Shown here piece by piece: positions 1 through 5,487 of a stretch of 5,487 nucleotides of DNA (position 1 is its first letter; each line of letters starts with the position of its first letter). The notes under the pieces are model-generated. The model searched no databases. It had not been told where the DNA came from and saw only the letters and a list, made by a program, of their open reading frames with translations. Source of the stretch: Phycisphaerae bacterium (GTDB lineage: Bacteria; Planctomycetota; Phycisphaerae; UBA1845; Fen-1342); NCBI GenBank assembly GCA_026984555.1, contig JALSRY010000037.1, positions 1 through 5,487 on the forward strand, given 5' to 3'. The position numbers were made by a program, and so were the translations under genes.

Positions 1-16
1 AGGGCATCGGGAGGAC

Positions 17-35
17 CACCGGATGCAATCCGGTG
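17..35. repeat. Hairpin of repeat unit 1
   Basis: Perfect 8-base inverted repeat (17-24 pairs with 28-35) around a 3-base loop. It is seen directly in the sequence; its function is unknown. The same arms recur 39-40 bases downstream. Confidence 0.75.
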
Positions 36-51
36 CCACAGGATGTTGGGA

Positions 52-80
52 TGTCCACCGGATGGAAATCCGGTGCCACA
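52..80. repeat. Hairpin of repeat unit 2
   Basis: Perfect 8-base stem (56-63 with 68-75) closed by a GGAA loop. It can be extended by 3 further pairs (52-54 with 78-80) across an asymmetric internal loop. The arms are identical to those of the first unit while the loop differs in length and sequence, which points to conservation of the stem rather than of the loop. Confidence 0.75.
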
Positions 81-137
81 GGGCAACGGGAGCCGGGGGT
101 TCGGTCGCGCCCGCGGCGAGTTGCGCCGTTATCCAGG

Positions 138-174
138 CTCGTCCGTTTCGTCATCCCGCATGATCGTGTGGTTG
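138..174 (+). repeat. Imperfect direct repeat, copy 1
   Basis: These 37 bases match 211-247 at 32 positions without gaps. The first 29 bases differ at only three sites. The offset between copies is 73 bases. The repeat is unrelated to the hairpin array at 1-92. Origin unknown; it could be a decayed tandem duplication or part of a dispersed intergenic repeat. Confidence 0.65.
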
Positions 175-210
175 CTGGTCGAATTCCCCCACAAACCACC
201 CACTCAATCC

Positions 211-247
211 CTCGTCCATTTCGTGATCCCGCGTGATCGCTTGGTTG
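211..247 (+). repeat. Imperfect direct repeat, copy 2
   Basis: Second copy of the repeat at 138-174 (32 of 37 bases identical). The mismatches are scattered single substitutions, which suggests an old duplication. The copies do not keep a shared open frame of recognisable protein, so divergence in non-coding DNA is the simplest reading. Confidence 0.65.
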
Positions 248-296
248 GCTGGCTACCTCACGCGCGGGTATCCGGCGGTGTGGCGCGGCGCGTGGT

Positions 297-325
297 TTGA
301 CCTCTCATCGGCGATTTCGTAGCAT
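297..325 (+). promoter_or_regulatory. Candidate sigma70-type promoter for the lysine genes
   Basis: TTGACC at 297-302 (5 of 6 to the -35 consensus) lies exactly 17 bases before TAGCAT at 320-325 (4 of 6 to the -10 consensus). Transcription would start near 332, giving a leader of about 54 bases before the ATG at 386. The spacing and position are good, but short motifs like these arise by chance and the organism's own consensus is unknown. Confidence 0.35.
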
Positions 326-385
326 CGACTTTTTCCGCCGGGCGTGGGAGTAGGAGAACCCGGCCGGCCGCGAACGGGGTATGCG

Positions 386-1672
386 ATGATCGGAATCCGA
401 CGGGAAGACAAGAGCAAGTGGGAGGCGCGCGTACCGCTGACGCCGGAGGACGTGCGGCGACTGGCCGCACAGGGCGTACATTTCCAGGTGCAACGTTCAC
501 CGATCCGGGTTTTCGCGGACGAGGCGTACGCGGCCGCCGGGGCGGAGCTGGTCGACGGGCTCGATGCGTGTCCGATTGTCATGGGTGTGAAGGAGATTCC
601 GCCGGAGAAGATCCAGCCCGAGAAGGCCTACGTCTATTTTTCGCACACGATCAAGGCGCAGCCGGCGAACATGCCCGCGTTGCGGCGGCTGGTCGAGCTG
701 GGTTGTACGCTGATCGACTACGAGCGCATCACGGACGAGCAGGGTCGGCGGCTGGTGTTCTTCGGGCGTTATGCCGGCCTGGCGGGGATGATCGACACGC
801 TTTGGACGCTTGGCCGACGACTCGAACACGAGGGGATCGCGAATCCGTTTTCGCAGGTTCGTCCGGCACACGCATACGACGATCTGGCCCATTTCGAGCG
901 TGCGTTTTCCGCCGTGGCGGATGCGATCCGCGCGGGTGGGTTGCCCGAGCCGCTTCGGCCGTTGGTGTGCGGTTTTGCGGGCTACGGGCAGGTTTCACAA
1001 GGCGCCCAGCACATTTTCGATCTTCTGCCGGTGGAGGAGGTCGCTCCCGAGGCGTTGGGCCAGCTCGCGCCGGCGGCGGATCGCTGCTACAAGGTGGTGT
1101 TCCGCGAGGAGCACATGGTCCGCCGAAGAGACGGCTCGCAACCGTTCGACTTGCAGGAGTACTACCAGCACCCGGAGCGGTACGAGGCCGATTTCTTCCG
1201 GTACGTGCCGGCCCTGACGCTGCTGGTCAACTGCATCTACTGGGAACCGAAATACCCGCGGATGATTACGCGTGCGCAGTTTGACGAGCTATACGCGGGG
1301 CAGCCGCGGCTGCGTGTCATCGGCGATATCACGTGTGACATCGACGGCTCGCTCGCGTGCACGACGCGGGCGACCGAGCCGGGCAACCCGGTGTACGTGT
1401 ATGACCCGAAGACGGGCGAGACGCACGACGGCGTTGTCGGGAACGGTCCGGTGGTGTTGGCGGTGGATTTCCTGCCGTGCGAGCTGGCCGCGGACGCTTC
1501 GCGTCATTTCAGCCGCACGCTGGCCCCGTTCGTGCCGGCGCTGGACCGGGCGACGCTGGACGGTCCGCTCGACCAGAGTGGGTTGCCGGCGGAGTTGCAG
1601 CGGGCGACGATCGTCTGGCGGGGGAGCCTCACCGAACCGTATCGCTACCTGGAGCCGGAACTGCGCGGCTAG
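386..1672 (+). CDS. Lysine-ketoglutarate reductase (saccharopine-forming), AASS N-half type
   Basis: 428-residue cytosolic enzyme predicted to condense L-lysine with 2-oxoglutarate using NAD(P)H to give saccharopine, the first step of saccharopine-route lysine breakdown. Residues 1 to ~140 form an AlaDH/PNT-N-like domain opening with IGIRREDKSKWEARVPLTP, the usual start of this family. K69 (in GVKEIP) and H87 (in FSHTIK) line up with the catalytic Lys and His known in yeast saccharopine dehydrogenase Lys1, and R15 with its substrate-binding Arg. GRRLVFFGRYAGLAGMID (120-137) is a further family block. The dinucleotide-binding half begins at GFAGYGQVSQGAQ (196-208), followed by NCIYWEP and GDITCDIDGSL. 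Colinearity with the LKR part of animal AASS runs to the last residues. I chose ATG 386 over an in-frame GTG at 344 because family homology begins there; GGGG at 376-379 is a weak ribosome site, while a better AGGAGA (352-357) lies too far upstream. It is probably co-transcribed with the dehydrogenase gene that follows. Confidence 0.9.
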   Translation: MIGIRREDKSKWEARVPLTPEDVRRLAAQGVHFQVQRSPIRVFADEAYAAAGAELVDGLDACPIVMGVKEIPPEKIQPEKAYVYFSHTIKAQPANMPALRRLVELGCTLIDYERITDEQGRRLVFFGRYAGLAGMIDTLWTLGRRLEHEGIANPFSQVRPAHAYDDLAHFERAFSAVADAIRAGGLPEPLRPLVCGFAGYGQVSQGAQHIFDLLPVEEVAPEALGQLAPAADRCYKVVFREEHMVRRRDGSQPFDLQEYYQHPERYEADFFRYVPALTLLVNCIYWEPKYPRMITRAQFDELYAGQPRLRVIGDITCDIDGSLACTTRATEPGNPVYVYDPKTGETHDGVVGNGPVVLAVDFLPCELAADASRHFSRTLAPFVPALDRATLDGPLDQSGLPAELQRATIVWRGSLTEPYRYLEPELRG

Positions 1673-1683
1673 CGTGCGATCGG

Positions 1684-1697
1684 GCCCCGCGCGGGGC
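1684..1697. repeat. GC palindrome after the first lysine gene
   Basis: GCCCCGCGCGGGGC is a perfect 14-base palindrome starting 12 bases after the TAG at 1670-1672. In RNA it could fold as a short GC hairpin. No T-run follows, so an intrinsic terminator is unlikely; an mRNA-stabilising or processing role, or chance in GC-rich DNA, are alternatives. Confidence 0.4.
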
Positions 1698-1725
1698 GGG
1701 TCATCCGGGTTGGACAAGGAATCTG

Positions 1726-1748
1726 GCGGCCGACACCGCGCCGGCCGC
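1726..1748. repeat. Second inter-gene hairpin
   Basis: GCGGCCG at 1726-1732 and CGGCCGC at 1742-1748 form a perfect 7-base stem with a 9-base loop. It ends 22 bases before the Shine-Dalgarno site of the dehydrogenase gene. It might modulate translation or message stability between the two genes, but chance pairing is possible at this base composition. Confidence 0.35.
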
Positions 1749-1770
1749 ATCGTGAAGCATTTCCAAGTTC

Positions 1771-1776
1771 GGGAGG
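1771..1776 (+). promoter_or_regulatory. Shine-Dalgarno site of the saccharopine dehydrogenase gene
   Basis: GGGAGG, 7 bases before the ATG at 1784, is a strong ribosome binding site. It fixes the start of the second gene and argues that this protein is initiated on its own rather than only by readthrough from the gene before it. Confidence 0.75.
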
Positions 1777-1783
1777 TTGTGGC

Positions 1784-3115
1784 ATGAAGAAGGTGCTGGT
1801 GCTCGGTGCCGGGCTGGTCGCGCGTCCGTTGGTTCGCTATTTGCTGGATCAGCCGGACTTCAAGGTCACGGTGGCTTCGCGCACGGTCAGCAAGGCCGAA
1901 GCGCTCATCGGCGCTCATCCGGATGGTACCGCGTTGCCTCTGCTGGCCGATGAGACCGAGAAGCTCGAAGGGCTGATCGGGGAGCACGACCTGGCCATCA
2001 GCCTGCTGCCCGCGCCGTTGCACCCGGTGGTGGCCGAGTTGTGCATTCGCCACAAACGCCACATGGTGACCACTTCGTATGTCAGCCCCCGGATGAAATC
2101 GTTTGACCAAGCTGCCCGTGACGCCGGCGTGATGTTGCTCAACGAGATCGGTGTCGATCCCGGGATCGATCACATGTCGGCGATGCGGATCATCCACGAC
2201 GTCGAGCGGCGGGGGGGCAAGGTCGTCAGCTTCAAGTCCTATTGCGGCGGTTTGCCGGCTCCGGAGGCCAACGACAACCCCTGGGGCTACAAGTTTTCGT
2301 GGAGCCCGCGGGCCGTTTGCACCGCCGGCAAGAACAGCGCCCGTTTTCGCGAGGGCGGCAAGCTGGTCGAGATCCCCGGTCCGGAGCTGTTCGCCTGCAA
2401 CCATCCGCTGGAGGTCGAGGGGATCGGTACGCTGGAGGCCTACCCCAACCGCGACTCGCTGGGTTACATCGACCTGTACGGCCTGGATGGAATCGACACG
2501 ATGTTCCGCGGCACGCTGCGGTATCCGGGTTGGTGCCGATGCCTCAAGGCGGTCGTTGATCTGGGTTTGCTCGACGAAACGCCGGTAACCTATCCGGCGG
2601 GGATGACATGGGGGCAGTGGATGGCGCGGATGATCGGCGCCGACTCCACGGCGAACTTGCGCAAGGCTGTCGCCGAGCGCGTGGGGCTCGATGCCGAAGA
2701 CGACGCGCTCGGGCGGCTCGAATGGCTGGGGTTGTTTTCCGACGAGCCGCTGCCGATCGTGGAGAAGGAGACGACCGCGCTGGACGTCCTCGCGGCCCGC
2801 ATGGCGGAGAAAATGCCCTACCGCCCGGGCGAACGCGACATGATCGTCCTGTTGCATCGGTTCGTCGCCGAACTGCCCGGCGCGAAAAAGGAGCACATTT
2901 CCTCCACGCTCATCGAGTACGGCCAACCCGACGGCGACAGCGCGATGGCCCGGACGGTCAGCTTGCCCGCGGCGGTCGGCGCCAAGCTGATCCTGACCGG
3001 GGCGATCCGCGACACGGGCGTACACATCCCCGTTCGGCCGGAAATCTACAACCCGGTGCTCGACGAACTGGAGAGCATGGGCATTCGGTGCGTCGAAAAG
3101 ACGGAGACCGCCTGA
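1784..3115 (+). CDS. Saccharopine dehydrogenase (glutamate-forming), AASS C-half / Lys9 type
   Basis: 443-residue cytosolic NAD(P)-dependent enzyme predicted to oxidise saccharopine to L-glutamate and alpha-aminoadipate semialdehyde, the second step of saccharopine-route lysine catabolism. The N-terminus is a Rossmann fold with KVLVLGAGLVARP (G8, G10). Family blocks follow in order: ISLLPAPLHPVVAE (72-85), NEIGVDPGIDHMSAM (120-134), SYCGGLPAPEANDNPWGYKFSWSP (152-175, substrate-binding region), EAYPNRDS (218-225) and FRGTLRYPGW (241-250). A C-terminal region (DMIVLLHRF, then SAMARTVSLPAAVGAKLIL) closes the catalytic domain. Length and colinearity match the SDH half of animal AASS and fungal Lys9, with no gap or missing block. 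The start is supported by GGGAGG at 1771-1776 and by the Rossmann strand starting at once. It lies 111 bases after, and in the same frame as, the reductase gene. The direction is inferred to be catabolic: a fungal-type lysine synthesis use would need homocitrate-pathway genes, none of which are in view. Confidence 0.92.
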   Translation: MKKVLVLGAGLVARPLVRYLLDQPDFKVTVASRTVSKAEALIGAHPDGTALPLLADETEKLEGLIGEHDLAISLLPAPLHPVVAELCIRHKRHMVTTSYVSPRMKSFDQAARDAGVMLLNEIGVDPGIDHMSAMRIIHDVERRGGKVVSFKSYCGGLPAPEANDNPWGYKFSWSPRAVCTAGKNSARFREGGKLVEIPGPELFACNHPLEVEGIGTLEAYPNRDSLGYIDLYGLDGIDTMFRGTLRYPGWCRCLKAVVDLGLLDETPVTYPAGMTWGQWMARMIGADSTANLRKAVAERVGLDAEDDALGRLEWLGLFSDEPLPIVEKETTALDVLAARMAEKMPYRPGERDMIVLLHRFVAELPGAKKEHISSTLIEYGQPDGDSAMARTVSLPAAVGAKLILTGAIRDTGVHIPVRPEIYNPVLDELESMGIRCVEKTETA

Positions 3116-3129
3116 CGAGTCCGGCCGGC

Positions 3130-5487
3130 TTACGCGACGGTTTCGCGCGACAGCCGCAACACGTCGCGCAATGCGTCGGGCGAGATCGCCACGGGCACGA
3201 TTTTCCGCAGGCAGAGGAAGACGAGGGCGGCATCGATCACGGGCGTGGCGAAGATGTCGCGGGCGGCAAGGGTGTAGAGCTGCAACTGTACGCCGTAGCC
3301 GCGGCAGCGTTGCGTGAAATCGGCTTCGTCGCGTGGGCGATCCGTCTTGTAGTCGAGGAGCATCAAGCCGTCGTTGGTTTCGCAGAGGCAGTCGATCACG
3401 CCACGCAGCAAGGTGCGCTCCCCGTCATCGGCCGGCAGGGCGTAGGCCAGCGGAACCTCGCGCCGGCAGCGGTCCGCCGCGGCCACGCGCCGCCCGCGAT
3501 CGGTTCCCGCGAACCAGGCGATGTCCGCCGGGTCGATCAGGGCGGTTTCGGCGGGCGTCAGGAACCCGGCGTCGCAGAGCTTGTCAAACTGGTGGCGCAC
3601 GGCCGCTGGATCGCCCAGCCGGGAGAGGTCGGCCCACTGCATGAACCGGTGATAGATGTCGCCGACGGTGCGGCCGTCGAGCCCGCCGGGCCTGGTCAGC
3701 GCCGGGCGGCGCGGGGCCGCTGACTGTTCGAGTATGGCGGGGATATCTTCGCCACCGCCGCGCATCGCTTCCTGTTTCACCATGCTGACGGAGAGTACGG
3801 CCGGCCGGCGGGCGGCGGGCGTGGCGCAAGGGGTTTCGAGCCACTGGCGCGCCTGCGCGATCCAGGCCCGGTCGGCTTCGTCGAGCGGCTCGTCGGGTTC
3901 GGATGATTCCTGCGCGGGCGGTTTGTCCGGCACGCCGAGTCCCTCGATGGCGTGTTGTTGGATTTCGACAAGCGCCGGCGCGTCGGTGCGGGTGTTGGCA
4001 TCGAGGCCGCCGGCCGCGACACCCATCATGACCCATTCGAGCGTGCTGGCGGCGTTGGTGCGTGAGATCAGCGGCGGGGCGCCGCCGGCGGCGCGGTGCA
4101 GTTGCTGAAGCTCGTTCCACCGTCCCTCAGACGTATGGCCGACGATCAGGAGCAGCTCGCGGGCCCGGGTGGCTGCGACGTACAGGAGCCGCAGCTCCTC
4201 TTCGAGCTCCCGGCGGGCCAGCGTTTGGCGATTCACCATCATGGCGGCGGTGGTGATTCGTTGGCGGGCGGGATAGTCGAAGAAGTCGAGGCCGATCGCG
4301 GGTTCGTCATCGGGTGTGTCGGAGAGGCAGAGCAGGTTTCCGCGGTGTGGTCGCCGGCTGAACGCCGTCCCCGTGCCGCAAAGAAACACGACGGGAAATT
4401 CGAGCCCTTTGGCGGCGTGGATGGTCATGATGCGGACGACGTCGGACGCGACTCCCGCACTGGTTTCGGGTTGGGCGCCCTGCTCAGCGAGGGCATCGAG
4501 GTAGTCGGCGAATTCCGTCGCCCCGCCTCCGCCGCGGGCGGCAAAATCGTCCGCCAGCGCCACGAGGGATTCGAGCATGGCAAGCCGATGCTGTCCGCCG
4601 GTGAGCCCGCGCACGAACGCGAGCGTGCCGGTATCGCTGAGAATCCGGCGTAGCAGTGTGGAGACGTTGCGGCTGCGGGCGGCGACGATCCAGCGATCGA
4701 GTTGGGACATCGCCTGATCGAGCCGAGCTGCCAGGTCACGATCCGGCCCGGTCCGCCGGTAGCGCTCGACCGCATCGAGCAGGGGCGAGCGGCGTTGGCG
4801 GCGTGGCCGGCCGGCGCCAGGGGTGGGTGTGCCGGCGCGGGCTGCCCGGCGCAGCTCGAACAGGTCCGCGGCCGACAGACCGCCCATCGGGCTGCGCAGG
4901 TATGCCGCCAGCGGAACGTCCTGCCGACGGTTGGCCACGAGCGCCAGCACGTTGCGGATGTCCGTGACTTCGGTCGAGTCGAGGATCGACTCGCGTCCGA
5001 GCGCCACGCACGGAATCCCCGCCTTGCGCAAGGTCTGGGCCATGAGCACTGCGTTGCCGGCGGCGGAGCGCAGCAAGACCACGACATCTCCGAGCCGCAA
5101 CGGGCGCAGCGCGATCGTGTTGTCCGCGGTTTGCTCGGGGACGCGCGTGTTGCTTTCCAGCAGAAGGTGAATTTCGCGAGCGACGATGGCGGCTTCGTGT
5201 TCGATGCGCTCCAGCGGCAGGGCGTCGTCGTCGCCGGTATCTTCGGGTGGCTCGCCGCCGGCCGGCGGGGATTCGGCGAGCAGGTGGATGCGCAGTCGCG
5301 GCTGGCTGTCGAGCGAGGGGTTGGGCACGTCGGAGCGCTGCGCCCGCAGGGCTTCCTCCGACCCGTAGTGCGTGCCCCCCAGTGCCGGGTCGAACAACGT
5401 CGCGAACAGGGCGTTGAACGCATCGACCAGGCGGGCGTGGCTGCGAAAACTGTCGCTCAGCAGCAGGGTTCGGCCGATTTCGGGACG
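3130..5487 (-). CDS. addA: AddA-like ATP-dependent helicase/nuclease subunit (C-terminal part, runs off right edge)
   Basis: About 785 C-terminal residues of a UvrD/RecB-family (superfamily 1) helicase fused to a RecB-type nuclease, which with a partner (AddB) processes double-strand DNA breaks for recombination. The frame is open to the window edge, so the N-terminus with Walker A and B is not visible; AddA proteins are usually about 1,100-1,250 residues. Numbering from the edge: LLLSDSFRSHARLVDAFNALF (8-28, motif IV region); GDVVVLLRS; VRIMTIHAAKGLEFPVVFL around H357 (motif V); EELRLLYVAATRAREL at about 430-445 (motif VI); then the nuclease domain with GDIYHRF (H613), GVIDCL (D699), DYKTDR (D712, K714) and QLQLY (Q734, Y738), a complete RecB-nuclease active-site set. 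The DYKTD and HAAKGLEFPVVF forms favour AddA over RecB. The sequence at 5395-5397 is only an internal TTG, not a start. The gene converges on the lysine genes; stops are 14 bases apart. An addB would be expected to the right. Confidence 0.85.
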   Translation of the reverse strand, partial: RPEIGRTLLLSDSFRSHARLVDAFNALFATLFDPALGGTHYGSEEALRAQRSDVPNPSLDSQPRLRIHLLAESPPAGGEPPEDTGDDDALPLERIEHEAAIVAREIHLLLESNTRVPEQTADNTIALRPLRLGDVVVLLRSAAGNAVLMAQTLRKAGIPCVALGRESILDSTEVTDIRNVLALVANRRQDVPLAAYLRSPMGGLSAADLFELRRAARAGTPTPGAGRPRRQRRSPLLDAVERYRRTGPDRDLAARLDQAMSQLDRWIVAARSRNVSTLLRRILSDTGTLAFVRGLTGGQHRLAMLESLVALADDFAARGGGGATEFADYLDALAEQGAQPETSAGVASDVVRIMTIHAAKGLEFPVVFLCGTGTAFSRRPHRGNLLCLSDTPDDEPAIGLDFFDYPARQRITTAAMMVNRQTLARRELEEELRLLYVAATRARELLLIVGHTSEGRWNELQQLHRAAGGAPPLISRTNAASTLEWVMMGVAAGGLDANTRTDAPALVEIQQHAIEGLGVPDKPPAQESSEPDEPLDEADRAWIAQARQWLETPCATPAARRPAVLSVSMVKQEAMRGGGEDIPAILEQSAAPRRPALTRPGGLDGRTVGDIYHRFMQWADLSRLGDPAAVRHQFDKLCDAGFLTPAETALIDPADIAWFAGTDRGRRVAAADRCRREVPLAYALPADDGERTLLRGVIDCLCETNDGLMLLDYKTDRPRDEADFTQRCRGYGVQLQLYTLAARDIFATPVIDAALVFLCLRKIVPVAISPDALRDVLRLSRETVA

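Larger units (their letters stand above)
1..92. repeat. Tandem repeat, ~39-40 base unit with an internal hairpin
   Basis: Two full units (about 1-39 and 40-79) and the start of a third (80-92) are visible. The core at 16-42 matches 55-82 almost exactly (one substitution and one extra A). Each core holds a perfect 8-base inverted repeat, CACCGGAT...ATCCGGTG, at 17-24/28-35 (loop GCA) and 56-63/68-75 (loop GGAA, a GNRA-type tetraloop). In the second copy TGT at 52-54 can also pair with ACA at 78-80, lengthening the stem past a small internal loop. The 13 bases at 1-13 match 80-92 at 12 positions, so the array probably extends beyond the left edge. No T-run follows either hairpin, so these are not typical intrinsic terminators. 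The arrangement resembles REP-like or MITE-like intergenic palindromes, but I do not recognise a named family. Confidence 0.8.
93..296. other. Non-coding stretch left of the lysine genes
   Basis: I see no convincing gene in this stretch. Short open frames cross it on both strands, but their translations are rich in Arg, Pro and Ser, resemble no family I know, and overlap the repeats. The only structure I find is an imperfect direct repeat (138-174 and 211-247). Together with the array at 1-92 it makes a repeat-bearing spacer of about 385 bases ahead of the first gene. Confidence 0.6.

Noticed and set aside
1..92. CRISPR array
   Set aside because: The core is repeated and palindromic, but the sequence between cores is only about 12 bases and partly similar between units, far too short for spacers; no cas gene is in view.
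33..300. Short + strand open frames in the left spacer
   Set aside because: They run across the repeat units, have Arg/Pro/Ser-rich translations with no family resemblance, and lack a convincing ribosome site.
344..385. Upstream GTG as start of the reductase gene
   Set aside because: It would add 14 residues (GVGEPGRPRTGYA-like) not expected in the family, whereas the conserved N-terminus begins right at the ATG at 386.
1289..3025. Long (578-codon) open frame on the - strand
   Set aside because: It lies antisense to the reductase and dehydrogenase genes. Its translation is rich in Arg, His and Gln with no recognisable motif, as expected from the strong third-position G/C bias of the real genes.
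3121..3128. CCGGCCGG as a bidirectional terminator
   Set aside because: An 8-base palindrome without loop or T-run on either side; the same sequence also occurs at 360-367, consistent with chance in GC-rich DNA.
2608..3723. 371-codon + strand frame spanning the end of the dehydrogenase and the helicase-nuclease gene
   Set aside because: It crosses two well-supported genes in other frames and its translation is low in complexity and matches no family; it is a shadow frame.

Overview
The window is G+C-rich bacterial DNA (roughly two thirds G+C by eye). It holds two complete genes on the + strand, the 3' part of one large gene on the - strand, and about 385 bases of non-coding, repeat-bearing DNA at the left end. 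No RNA gene, CRISPR array or transposase is visible. The two-gene lysine pathway and the base composition would suit a planctomycete-like or similar high-GC Gram-negative lineage, but the sequence alone does not settle the taxon.

Layout: (1) Positions 1-92 carry a tandem repeat with a unit of about 39-40 bases, each full unit containing a small perfect hairpin. The window appears to start inside this array. (2) Positions 138-247 contain a second, unrelated imperfect direct repeat. (3) A plausible sigma70-type promoter (297-325) precedes a gene at 386-1672 for a lysine-ketoglutarate reductase (saccharopine-forming) protein. (4) After a 111-base gap with two GC-rich hairpins and a good Shine-Dalgarno site, a gene at 1784-3115 encodes a glutamate-forming saccharopine dehydrogenase. 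(5) Only 14 bases separate its stop from that of a convergent gene (5487-3130, - strand), which encodes the C-terminal ~785 residues of an AddA/RecB-like helicase-nuclease and runs off the right edge.

The two + strand genes together match, domain for domain and in the same order, the eukaryotic bifunctional alpha-aminoadipic semialdehyde synthase (AASS). The first would join lysine and 2-oxoglutarate into saccharopine; the second would split saccharopine into glutamate and alpha-aminoadipate semialdehyde. They probably form a small lysine-catabolic operon. The gene boundary falls at the junction of the two AASS domains. The reading frame is open from the first gene into the second except for a single TAG, so this looks like a split (or pre-fusion) form of the fused enzyme. 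The helicase-nuclease belongs to recombinational DNA repair and has no evident functional link to the lysine genes.

I see no clearly new system here. The most unusual points are the one-stop-codon separation of the AASS-like halves and the hairpin tandem array at the left edge.
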